Position numbers and translations under genes: made by a program. Below the pieces are notes generated by a model. It saw only the letters and a list, made by a program, of their open reading frames with translations, was not told where the DNA came from and searched no databases. A stretch of 64,000 nt of DNA from Homalodisca vitripennis (Eukaryota; Arthropoda; Insecta; Hemiptera; Cicadellidae), in assembly GCF_021130785.1 (NCBI RefSeq), contig NC_060213.1, positions 65,076,001 to 65,140,000 of the forward strand. Reading direction: 5' to 3'. Shown here in pieces: positions 34,900 through 46,430 of the stretch (within the stretch, counting starts at the first letter, position 1; every line of letters starts with the position of its first letter).

Positions 34900-37800
34900 C
34901 AGTCATATTAATAATTACATCATTTCGAAATACAAAGGAATACTTAAAGATTGAATCATTATGGTAGATGTATTATTTAATGTAAACTAATAAAAACTAA
35001 TAATACAAACTACACACTAATTACACACTAAAACACATTCAAAAAGGTAATATAAAATATATTTTATTTAATATAATTTACATTTAATTTAATTTCAATA
35101 CCGTAAAAAAACAACACTGCACCGCAACCAACCGCCCCAACAAAGTACAAACACAGGTAAAGTAGTTGAATAAATAAAAAAAATATATATTTACGTGCCA
35201 ACTCACCCAGTTGAAAAAAACGATGATATAACATATTAAGGTCTGCTTTCACGTATACAAAAACGAATTATATCAGTAAAATAATGAAGAAATAAATAAA
35301 CGTATCTATATAATAAAGTAAAATTTTTTAATTTAAAATTTAATTTTTTTAAATAAAAATATATTTTATTTTCTAAATAACTAAAAATATTTATACTAAT
35401 AATATTATTATTATAATTTTTATTTTTATTAATATTTACAAGTATTACTCAAATTTAATACCCGACTCCTGTCCTTACTATAGTAAAAACATTCAGTAGA
35501 GCTACGATCACATTGGAATAACGTCATAAATAGAATTGAGATCCAAGATTGTATTAAGCGCCACCCATTTCAGACTGATCGTATTGAGTTTTATGAATCG
35601 TACTACATACACTATGAATCTAGAAACTAAAATTTATGAGGTAAATTTTTCCGTTTGATGTTAAACCACAATAAACCAATCTTTTAGCAGTACGACTGCT
35701 CAGATGGTACATTTAAATAAAATAGTCAAAACAAACTATCTTAAAATTGTTTATCTTTAGTTCACATTAAAATGATTTCTTTTCAGATAATAAAAGAACT
35801 TATAAGTAATATTAAATAATACTACGTTTCTCACATTAGCTATACCACGTTAAGGGTAATTGGTAAACAGCTAAAATATCAAGTCAAAAAATATCTTTTA
35901 TATCAGACTATTTATTTACAGTTTAAATACAAATAAATTATTACAAACAAGTATAATTACTCAAGATAATATTGAAATAAAGAACCAGTTGCAATTATAT
36001 TAGTTAAAGATAATATAATATTATTAATCCAATAATTTTAATTATATCACATAGGGGCGAGTATTTGTTATTTAAGCAATAGTTTATTTGCGGATAAATT
36101 ATTTTAATACCATAATTTCAATTTACAATCGCATACTATTGTACGTATGAAGTTAAGTCAATACCTACTACACTGGAGATACTAAGCAATCCAATTTTCA
36201 AAACAACACTTTTAAATATCTTAAAACTTAAAGAACTGTTAGAAAAATATCATAATGTATGGATTAAAATTTGCTAATTTTGTTTGAAAATAGATGAACT
36301 TCATTATTTGGTATCTTTAATTCATGCACAATTTATAAATGGAGTCTCTTATATTTCACCAAATTATAAGTCATTTTTTAGCATTCGTGGAAGCTCCACT
36401 GTTTCTATTTTATTCTTCAGGGCATTAAGGTATCATTTTATTACTATTCACAGCTATTACAACATTACTTTATTTTTTCTACCTTTACTAAATGTGATGA
36501 GAGTCACCTCAAATTATGTCAGAACAAAAGACGTTTTCCAGGAAATCCATCATAAAAAGTATTACAAAAACAACATAAGGACTAAAAAGAACAGTATGGA
36601 ATACAAATAGGGTGCTTTGCGGATTAGTCGCGATGTTTAGATAAACATATCTATTAATATACTCTGCTCAGATAAAAATGTTTCGCATTAGGAACATGTT
36701 CCTCTAATTAATACCTATTAATTAACAATGCAGTTACGTTTCTATAACTATATACCTGCTAGCTTAACAAATTCTGGTAGACCTTTATCGTTTAATCTAA
36801 TACTAATCTATTACACTTATAGTAGCAAAGTAGCAAAGTTACTTTTAACAACACTGAATGTTTAAAAAATGTTTTTAACTCTGAAAGATTTTATTTCGTA
36901 AAAATAGTGTATTAGGTACTTAGATCATGATGTTGTTTTAAGACTGGTTTTACCACTAATCAAAATAACAATACAAATAGTTTATATTTAATCATATTAT
37001 TACAAGTTACATCATTAACGTTAAGCCCATGGGTTTCTTTCTCCCTTGCAGCTCATTATTTGTAAATCTTCCCCTTTCCTGTTTTTGGTAGTTTTCTTCG
37101 TCAAAGTTTTTGAATAACTAGAATTTTCTCTGCCTTCCAGGGGTACACAAAAAACCTTTTGTGTTTAGTATAAGAAAAGACTCAACTTCGGTCAATTTGA
37201 TAGTAGAATAAACCTTTAGTTTAACTTTGTTAATTAAATTAACTTAGTATTGGTTTAACTATTGGCTAATGTAAAACTACATACAGCTGAAGGTTTCCAT
37301 TTGCATATGATTGATCCTTATGACCCTTTTCTATAGCCTGAGTAAACTTTTTGCTGACTCGTTATTTAATTCATTTGGGGATTACCTGCCTGTATGAATT
37401 TGGAGCATATGTCCGGTTATAAAAACATTCTTCAATCCCCTTTTGAAATATTGAATTTTAACGGCTGTAATCGGTTTGCAATTTAAACAAATAATTAATA
37501 AACACTTTAGCTGAACATGACCATTGAACGACTCCCATATGAGATTATTTTAGATGGTTTAATTAATATCCTACCCCACTTATATCCAGTTACCTAAGTA
37601 CTGTAGGTGTTATTGAATTCTTAGTTAAAACAAATTGAATTTATTCACGTATAACTTCCACAAAGTGTGAGAATATAAGGCAACATATAAAAATGTTTTA
37701 ATTAATATTACCCCTAAATATTTGATACTAGCCAATATTTACAGTTTTAATATAAAACATTACTTAGTAAAAACGACAGCACTGACTAATTTCTTTTGTA

Positions 37801-38316
37801 ATATCAAATGTAATTGTTTTTCACATTACTAACTCACCCTATTATAGGTGGAACCTATGAACATTGCAAGGAATGAAACCTTTCTTATTCTTTCATCCCA
37901 CCGTCATCGTTTGAGCCGTCATCGCAGCTTAGGGACAAGGCTGGGCCTCTCTAACTAAGGGGTAACTAGTTCGATTCCCGCAGAGTCAATAGTCTTGCAA
38001 AAGGGTTTGTACAATTTTCTCTTCTAATGTTTAGAACTGTCAATAAAAATGTACATTGGCGGTTAAAAAACCCTTAAGAAATCGGAAACGATCTTCGAAT
38101 CAAGCCTTCAGGCTTATACCAATCGATTAAAAATGTTGTGTTGGTGTAGGCTATTTGGAATTAAAAAATATTATTTATTAACAGATGAGTTTTGATATAA
38201 ATGTCACTCGAGTCTCGGGGAGCACGTATTTTGTGTGATAACTGTATAACTGTATTGAGATTAAATCAGTCTATAAAAATTTTCGTTCTTACAAATTTAA
38301 TTAATAATATTTACAT

Positions 38317-38320
<4 letters not shown>
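34900..38320. other. AT-rich non-coding stretch
   Basis: No supported gene. At about 37.87-37.98 kb a GC-richer patch contains AGTTCGATTCCC, like a pol III B box. The expected T-stem does not pair, so it is at most a decayed tRNA-derived sequence. Confidence 0.55.
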
Positions 38321-38395
<75 letters not shown>

Positions 38396-38414
38396 ACACA
38401 TATATATACACACA
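38321..38414. repeat. (CA)n microsatellite with TA variants
   Basis: Pure CA for about 35 repeats (38321-38390), then TACACACACATATATATACACACA. Confidence 0.97.
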
Positions 38415-39106
38415 TTCCAATATTACATATTAAATAGGTGATTTTATACTCGGAGCGAAATTAAATAAATGTAAAGATATAAAAATGTACTCCGGATGTT
38501 GCATAATAGTCTCTTACGACCTAGATAGTACTTAATAAACAACTTGGAGGTGTTTAGATTTATGAGGTAGTCTACATTCAATGTAATAATACTCTAGTAC
38601 AAGTGTTACACTAAAACACAAGCTTAAGGTTAACATGTTGATGTCTATGTATATAACCATGAATAACAAACAGAAGACATTTTGGACGTTTACCCTTGTT
38701 ATTTTTACAGACATTTTTAACAACAAAATTAAAAAAAACACAACTTGTTTAAATGACACACACTTCTCCTTTGTCGATGCGAAGGTTTTAGAACGGTCCA
38801 GTGATGAGGATGGAGCCGGTTCAAATTTAGTTTCAGAATTCAAACGCTTTGCCATGAATTCTACGGTAAAGCGTAGGAATTCTAAAACAAAACCTGACCT
38901 ATGTTGTTAAGGTCCTTTCCAGTCTACTTCTGCCGTGTGTCTTGTCTCTTCTTCCTGAAGGAAATCTATGAATCGCTAAATTATAGTCTATAGCACTAAA
39001 CTTCAATACAATTGCTTAAGCTATAAATATATAATACATACAGATTTACAAATATTAATTTACTAATATGTATAATGATGGTATTTCTAATATACAACAG
39101 TATTTA
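38415..39106. other. non-coding flank of piggyBac
   Basis: A frame at about 38770-38910 reads VLERSSDEDGAGSNLVSEFK on the plus strand. The opposite strand is also open (LNSETKFEPAPSSSLDRSK). I cannot choose between them or assign a family. Confidence 0.4.
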
Positions 39107-39110
39107 TTAG

Positions 39111-41732
39111 CCCTGGATTAGTCGCACCAAAAAAGTATCTAATATGCTCGCGCACGGTCAAAAAGACCAGGTTGTATAAATAAGATTGAAACATTTTGCA
39201 AATAAAATGTATTGTTTATTAATACATAAAAGTACCACATAAACACTAAATTAAAACATATATTTTGTAAAACAAAATTAATTAGCGTATATAAGATTAA
39301 AAATATTAAGATTTGTTTTGTGTATTTTATTAACGTACGTATTAACCACATTTTAACACAACACTTTTGTCAACTAAAGAAATGAAATCTATTATCCTTT
39401 TATAAATATGTTGTCATCAAAACACAAGAATAACATAAGAAAATCTAATGTTATATTTTTATTTTAATAAATGAAGTTTCTTATAGCTTAAAGTATGTGT
39501 TATTGAATATGATAATATGATTTAAAAAAGTATATGTTTGAAATAAAAATATAAAATGGCAGCAAACACAGCTGGATAGTGTTCTTTACATTCTTTACGC
39601 ATCTTCTTCTACTTCGTCATCTGCGTCTTCAGAACAGTTGGTGCAGAAGTTTGTTGTGTGTTCTTTAAATATGTACCGATTGCAAGAAGAACATGTCACT
39701 TTTGTTTTCCGGTTTTGACGCCATGAGCAGTAAGTACATCTACCAGCAGCTGTTTCTGCACGACGTCATGGTTCATCCCTTATTCCGGCAAGTTCCTTAA
39801 CCTTTAGTTTCAACTGTCTTGGCAGATTTTCTAATGTTGCCCTAAATTTCAAATGATCAATGCAGAGTTCTCTTGCTAGGGTCTTCAAAAAAATCACGTC
39901 TTGTAATTGCCTGAATTTGCCTGAATTGGCAAGGTAGATTACATAACTGTTTACTCCTACCGTGTTCATCATAGAAAAGAATAGAGATAGAGACCATCTG
40001 TTTGTTTTTCTGGTAACAGAATACGTAGCTTTCAACTGATCAAGGGTATCAACGCCACTTTTTGTCCTGTTGTAGTGTGTCAGCATTTCAGGTTTCTGTA
40101 AATCCCCAGTCATTTCATCAATGGTGTCCGAACGATGCTCAGTGGATAAAAGCAAGACTACTTTTTTTGTTTCAATTTATAAGATAGAAGTGTAGCCTTC
40201 TCTCCATATACAAACAAACTACTGTAAAGTTCACGTTATTTATGATCTTTGTACACTGTGATGTTTGGAAGTTCTTTTTTGTTTTTCCTCACAGTCCCAA
40301 CAAGTGACAACCTATGGTTGTTGGCTAACTCATGTGCTAGTGGGATGGAACAAAAATAATTGTCAACTCTAACACCTCTCCCTGATCCTGAAATAGGTGC
40401 AATGGCTCTCAAAACCACATCTTTTGGCGAATTTCTAATAGAATATGGGCGTTCAGGTTGCTTTGAACAATAAACTTCCATATTTCAAGCATAAAAGGTT
40501 CTAGCATCAGCTAAACAGTATACCTTCATGCCATATTTGGCTGGTTTTGATTTCATGAACTGAAGAAATGGACAGCGTCCACGGAATGGTTCCAACATCT
40601 CGTCCACAGTGACATTTTCTCCGACAGAATAATGTTTGCAGTTGTTGTTGAACTGTTCAAACATATCCCTAATAGGAGCTAATTTGTCATAACGACGTCT
40701 ATCTTCACGGGTGTTCTTGTCATCAAATCCGATGCACCTCAACAGGAATCTGATCCTATTCATACTCATCACGGTCTTAAAAAAACTCTACGCCAGTAAA
40801 ATCAGTTTTATATGTCTTCTAGATTTATATGTGAAGATTTTAATACACCTGCTAAATAAAGAAGTCCAAAAAATTATTTCATTTCTGTTATGTTTGTGTC
40901 CTTGGCATCCCTCTCATGAGCAAAGTGAGGTCTTAATATTTGTATTTTTATATTAGTATACCTAGCAATATCACTCAACATATCGTTTGTAAAAAATGGC
41001 ATCCAGCATTCTAATATTTCAGTGCAATCCTTTGCTTGACCCCTAACTCCTGGTAGGTGCATTCTGAGGATGTTGTGTGGAGGTCTCCTAACGTCTTGTG
41101 GTGGTTTGCAAAGATACCATTTTGTTGTACCATCTTTACCCAAGATATAATTTGTACTGTTAGCTATCTCACCTGTTGCATTGCCTTGTATTTGTTGTTC
41201 TTCTACCATCATTTCATTTTCTTGTCTAGCAGGTTCCGGCCGTTCATCATCTTCATCTGCAGATTCTTCTGTTTCTGTATTGTGGTCACTAGTATCTTCT
41301 TCATGATCTCCTCCATCGTCGCTGTCATCGGCCAAAGGCTCATAATACCTTCCTACATGGGCTCCAATAATAATGCTCGAATACTTTGTTCCTCATTTCG
41401 ATCCATATTGCACAATATTTCACTTACAAATAGATTAAAATATTCTAAGGATTTTTTTATAACACATACGTATTTACTCGCGCACGGAATTTTAAACCCT
41501 AGATTAGGGTCACAGAACTACTCGCGCACGGAACTTAAGACCAGGCCGCGAAATAATCGATCGCAATCAGTCAAGGTCAAACGCCAAACGGACGAACAGG
41601 GTGGCAACTAGTTTAGGAGGGGGAAAGAGGAGGCTACTGGTCAGGGGAGGGGTTTACGCGCGTAAACAAGTACAGTCGCTATCAAAATAAAATATACCCG
41701 GTCAAAAAGACCGTGGCGCGAGCATTGCAGGG
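39111..41732 (-). mobile_element. piggyBac element, full span, degenerate
   Basis: The element starts CCCTGGATTAGTCGC at 39111 and ends ...GCAATG-type CCCTGC (reverse complement) at 41732. It is flanked on both sides by TTAG (39107-39110 and 41733-41736) in place of the usual TTAA. The inner ends share ATGCTCGCGC(C)ACGGTC and a GGTCAAAAAGACC palindrome. The left end has about 25 extra bases between CCCTG and this block. CTCGCGCACGG also occurs at about 41478 and 41522 as subterminal repeats. The transposase reads on the minus strand and is broken. The 2.6-kb length fits a complete piggyBac. Confidence 0.9.
39595..41406 (-). pseudogene. piggyBac transposase pseudogene
   Basis: The probable original start is the ATG at 41406-41404 (MDRNEEQSIRALLLEP). 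A frame change near 41350 leads to an acidic N-terminal region (EEDTSDHNTETEESADEDDE). The catalytic domain keeps all three aspartates: VDEML (Asp codon 40602-40604), VDNYF (40362-40364) and GVDTLD (40048-40050). Family hallmarks around them are FRGRCPF, KPAKYGMKVY, SPKDVVLRAI and SRKTNRW-like TRKTNRW. A C-terminal Cys-rich zinc-binding region (CTYCSWR...TCSSCNRY...FCTNCS, about 39620-39730) ends at a TAA at 39595-39597. Lesions: in-frame stops near 40874, at 40485, 40236 and 39766, further stops and a frameshift at about 40785-40810, and another frameshift near 40150. Not functional. Confidence 0.92.
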
Positions 41733-41736
41733 TTAG

Positions 41737-42559
41737 GTAAAACTGCGTTAATGTGAAATACGTAATTTTCACACATCTACATATCTAACATGTACATCAT
41801 ATTCTACAATTTGAACAGTTCTTATAGTAATAATACAAGTTGTATAAAAGTGTTAGTAATGAATAAAATGTTAGTTTGCAATTTAGTATGACTAAAAGAT
41901 TCTCATCGTTAAGGATGTAAACTGTGAACTTGGTATGAAACTTCCTAAAATATGTTATAATATTAGGTTTTTTATGTAATAATGTTTGAGAAGGCCCTCG
42001 ATTATTGTAAATAATAAATGCCTCCTCTTTCGTAAATAGTTCTTTGCTTGATGTACTTTGGTAAATTTTTATATATTAATCTTTGATATTTGCTAACCTC
42101 AATAAGAAATCTCTACATTATATTAGTGCGGTAAGTATCAATATGTGTCCTGAATAAAAGTGTATCAAAATAACCTTTTTCTTTAAAAATTACCATAAAG
42201 TACGTGGTACTTAAAAAATATAAATATCGTTGATTGTTAAACTGGAAAATAGTAGGAGAGAGTTTGAAATACATTGTTTTAATTACATCTAAAATAAATT
42301 AAACATTGTTTATGGGACGTCTTACGAAAAAGTTCTAACACAATTAGTCAAAATCATAAAGTTTTTTGCAAAAATAACAGAATTTATCGATAAATTGACT
42401 ATGTAATCGATATTATAGAATGAAGTTACTATTTCTTCAGTACTAAATTCTAATCTATAGATTTGGGTTAATTCCGCCCAAATACAGTCTTTTTAGAAAT
42501 AAGTATCAGCCTTTGTTCCTTGTAACTCTAAAAATATCGGTCAAGATGAATTGGCTGTG
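41737..42559. other. AT-rich non-coding stretch
   Basis: No supported feature. Confidence 0.6.
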
Positions 42560-42960
42560 TCTCTGATCCTCAAGGAACTCATTCCTGACAACATTAAATG
42601 ACCCAATTACTGCAGTTGGAGTCGATTTATTGGAGTCATTATCTCCCACGCTCGGAACTGACACTGTTTCCGTTCTCACACCTGAGTTCGACTCGGAAGC
42701 CTAGGGAACGCACTCCTCACGACAGTAAATGATTCAGTTACTGGAACTGGAGTCGATTTCTTGGACACATTACCTCCCACACTCCGTTCTCCAACCTAAG
42801 TGTGATTTGGATTCCCATGGAACTCACTCCTGACGACACTGAATGATATCCAATTATTCCAGTTGGAGTCGATGTATTGGATTCATCATGTCCCACGCTT
42901 ACCATGTATCCGATCTCCCACTTGCAGTTCTTGAGTGATAGATTCTCTGGAAACCGACTC
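42560..42960 (+). repeat. three diverged tandem units, 131 and 114 bp spacing
   Basis: GGAACTCAYTCCTGACRACA-type starts lie at 42574, 42705 and 42819. Each is followed by AAATGA.-CAATTA, then AGTTGGAGTCGATTTATTGG, then TCCCACGCT and a C-T-rich end. It is GC-richer than its surroundings. Stops interrupt every frame, so it is probably a small old tandem repeat. Confidence 0.75.
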
Positions 42961-44754
42961 TCATTTTATAAGCAGCATAACATTCTGAGTGCATTCATTT
43001 GTTATTTAATGTGGTTTACTTGCGGAAACGATTCTTAATAAACCGATAGAATGACTAATCTAAGGATGCATTCAAACGTAACTTCTTAACGGTATTTCTT
43101 TGTGGTATTATAATTAACTTTGCCCATATTTAATATTTTAACTGATATATCAATAGACCTTTTTGGACCAAAAAAAACGTATATAAAAATGCTCGTGCCC
43201 TTAGTTTTCTATAACAATTTATCGCACAGTGAGATAGACAGACAAAGGCGTGATTAAAAAAAAAGATTCGTTGACTTTCAGAGTGGAAGTTTTGGAACAG
43301 TATAATAAGCCATACTATATTTTATGCAGCTGTTTTACTATCCAATATATTCCTAATTACTTTGACGTGTGTTTCGTTTTCATGCCATTTTCGCACAACA
43401 TATCGGGAGTAATCCCGTGTCATAAAAAAAACTAGTTTAAATTTAAGAAAAGGTACATTAAATAATTTTTACCTACATATTTTATTTTATTGATACATGT
43501 TGTTAAAAAGAGAGTTGGATATTATTCATTTTTGATAAAAAGATAAAATTGCTCATGATTAGAAACTGCCCCAAAACTACTATATTTTAAAATAAATCCT
43601 TTAAAACTGTTTCTTTAGCAGATTAAATCGAAAACAAGCAAATGTTACATCATAAATTACTAAGATTGTCATACAATTTATATTTATAACGAATGCAAGA
43701 GAAATTCCGAACCCCTACCATAACGGAAATGATTAGAATGATCAAATCACCCTCAAAGATATGTAGTTACACCACTTGGGAACCCTGTAAAGGGATGCCT
43801 AAATTATCTCGCTCTCACTCAACATGGTGGGTGATCCTGAATCTAATTAGTCACTATGTTAATTGGAATGAACGCCGAGATAACTAATCATATTCACCAT
43901 TAATTTTCTTTTATTCAAGAACTTAAAAGCAAAGTAAAAATGTTTAACATCACAGACCCACATTTTTGTAGTAGAGTTTTTGTGGAAATATGCATAAATT
44001 ATGGAATATTCGAAAAATTGTAATAGTGATTTCGAATTATTCTTTAATTTTGAGTATGTGCCTGTAAAGATACTTTCTGTTTGGCAGTTTTTGGTTTGGA
44101 TGGCCGTCTTGAATTCGTCATCTTACATTTAGATTCTGTATTTCAAGTACGAATAGGGTAATGTGAAATATAACAGTTTTCTTTTACGCATTGAGCTCCG
44201 GCCGGTGTTTTACATCCAAATCTGTTACAAAGTTACAGATAAAAATAAAAACTAAAAATATATATTCTACCATTCTGAGTATTATTTATGTTTTATTAAT
44301 AGTAAAAATGGTTGATAAGTAATTGAAGTATTTCAAAAAATTACATATTTACTACTAATACCCCTGATAAAAATGACTGAATTATGAATGATCACATCTG
44401 ATATCAAAAGCTATATCTTATGAAAAATCCGTCTAATTTTTAAGATTCCTCGTGTTGAACTCAGGTCATCTGTTATTTTACTTACTCACAGACACAATGA
44501 GTTAGTAGATTATTCAATTTTAACTTCATCATATTCTAAATTAAGATTCAATTTCAATTAATTTAAGAGACGGTTAAAGTATATTACCTCTATTCAAAGC
44601 ACCCAATTAAATGACTGCTACTATTCTTACATATAACCATCACCATCTAATTGTATTCTCAATAATATTACTTTACAGGTTCAAGAGACATTTTTTTCTG
44701 ACAAACTAAAAAAGACGAACTTGTGTGACTGAAATCTAAGGCTTCACTAATTGT
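42961..44754. other. AT-rich non-coding stretch
   Basis: No supported gene. The short frame at 43693-43887 has no recognisable family or splice context. Confidence 0.55.
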
Positions 44755-45000
44755 TGCATATTACTGTTTGCCGACGTTCCATTGACACAAGCAGACTGAG
44801 AGGCTGTCCGACCCTAGACCGACCAATATCCCCAGGCCGCACGTGACCTGCATGTGCCCGTTGTTTGCGAGACACCCGCCAAGATTACCCCAACTGCCGA
44901 GTGAAGTGGCTTCTTGAAATGGCGCTATTTGTCCTCATGAAAAGTACTCTGCTGTCCTCACAACTAAACACCGCTAAGACACCTCATAATCTCGCCCCTT
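44755..45000. other. GC-richer island with an E-box
   Basis: About 245 bases stand out from the AT-rich background. CACGTG occurs near 44840. The minus strand is open for about 57 codons (including LGSWGNLGGCLANNGHM), with no start, splice or family support. It could be a regulatory element or a transposon scrap. Confidence 0.3.
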
Positions 45001-45305
45001 TACTTCACCTTTTATAAGACTATTTATATTTTGTAACATGAAGGAAGTGATTCAGATAGTTAAAAATACTCCTAAATTAACTTTCTCCTTGTAATAAGTC
45101 AATCTTAAAAACCTAATTGAAACCATGCAAAGCTCGTAGCAATACATTTACACCATTATGAGACTTTTCCCTTAGGGTGTCATATAATAAAAACTAGTTA
45201 AGAGTTTAAAACACAGCATCTACTACAATTTAGTTTCATAAATGGGCAAAGATAGGTCAGAAATCAATAAGTGTGCAATTTTCAATGATACAAAGTCATT
45301 GATAG

Positions 45306-45307
<2 letters not shown>

Positions 45308-45378
<71 letters not shown>
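45308..45378. repeat. (TA)n microsatellite
   Basis: About 35 TA dinucleotides, the longest pure TA tract in the window. Confidence 0.97.
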
Positions 45379-45381
<3 letters not shown>

Positions 45382-46155
45382 TTTGTTACGTTCCTGCACA
45401 ATTTCAAACGTCCTTACACTGTTCCTGACTTAGGCGTGCCACAATTATTTGGTATTATTTGTTTATTTTAATCTAGTTTGTAATTATATAATGGGTTAGA
45501 TATTTACATGAAGATGAGATCAGATTGCAGATCTCAAAACGTAGTGTTACTGATTTTTTGTTTTACTGAACGATGGCAAATGTCCGGAAAAATCCTGTTT
45601 ACTTCACAATCCTTCCATCGTAAGAAATAAACTGCAAACAAAGAGTCCTTACACACCTTGCGTACCTTTCCTTAGATTTATTTACGTAATAGTTCATTCT
45701 TCTTATTAAAAATGAGATATACTATGAGAATTTGCATTAGATTACAAGTCCTGGAGACTTGAAGCTTGTTACATAACTTTCAATTTGTTCACCAAAGAAT
45801 TTGTTTTGGGGGGCGGGGGGTAAAAGCCCTACCTACCCGTCTGTCTGTCTGCACGATTATTCTTCCACCACTTTCTGTCAGGATCATCAGTACTCGCTTG
45901 TATAGCTATATTTACAAGTAAATCATTGACAAGTATTTGGCTGCTGAATACGGTCAAGGCAACAATACAGTATTTTATCATAAATTTTGAATGAAATTTG
46001 TAATTTTATTTACACATTTTACTGCGATAATAATTACAAAGCTCCACAAAGGGAAAATTTTTTCATCATGAAGTTTTATTCTCCAGAACCTTGACCCAAA
46101 AAATGAACGCCAAGGAAATTTACAATAAAGGAGGTATACACAATTATTCCATTTA
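45379..46155. other. non-coding stretch with probable repeat relic
   Basis: 45500-45660 has the look of a decayed retroelement 3' region adjoining the (TA)n tract, with a TGAGATC...GATCTCA hairpin at about 45514-45535. Near 45807 there is a mixed G run, then a GTCTGTCTGTCTG block. No coding sequence. Confidence 0.35.
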
Positions 46156-46430
46156 GCTTACCAATTGTCAGGATAGAATTTCACAGGGCAAAAGTAAGGG
46201 TCGTTGAACGCGGGCATCGGAATCATCCAAGGCTGTAATTTCGAAGCAACAAGGCGAGAACTCTCAACAGGTGGGGCGGTCTGGTGATAAATTAATTCGG
46301 TACGCGGTCAGACGCCTCTGTTGTACCCAGTAAATTGCCAATTTGACGGGCTTTGCCCCAGATATGTCCGCAAATACAGTTCTACACTCTCGTACGAACC
46401 GGGGACACACAACTGGACATTCATTGGATA
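46156..46430 (-). other. GC-richer patch with an open frame and splice-like signals
   Basis: On the minus strand a frame is open from about 46302. It includes SSRLVASKLQPWMIPMPAF and NDPYFCPVKFYPDNW and ends at TAA in TTGGTAAGC. That same string would be a splice donor, with an acceptor at TTCGAAATTACAG, giving a 71-base exon at 46162-46232. The protein is not recognised. It could be a host exon, a relic of an unknown element, or chance. Confidence 0.25.

Noticed and set aside
36284..36610. 108-codon open frame
   Set aside because: The start is TTG, composition is that of AT-rich background, and there is no recognisable family or splice context.
37905..37985. tRNA-like B box AGTTCGATTCCC
   Set aside because: The T-stem does not pair and no acceptor stem or anticodon arm can be drawn; at most a tRNA-derived relic.
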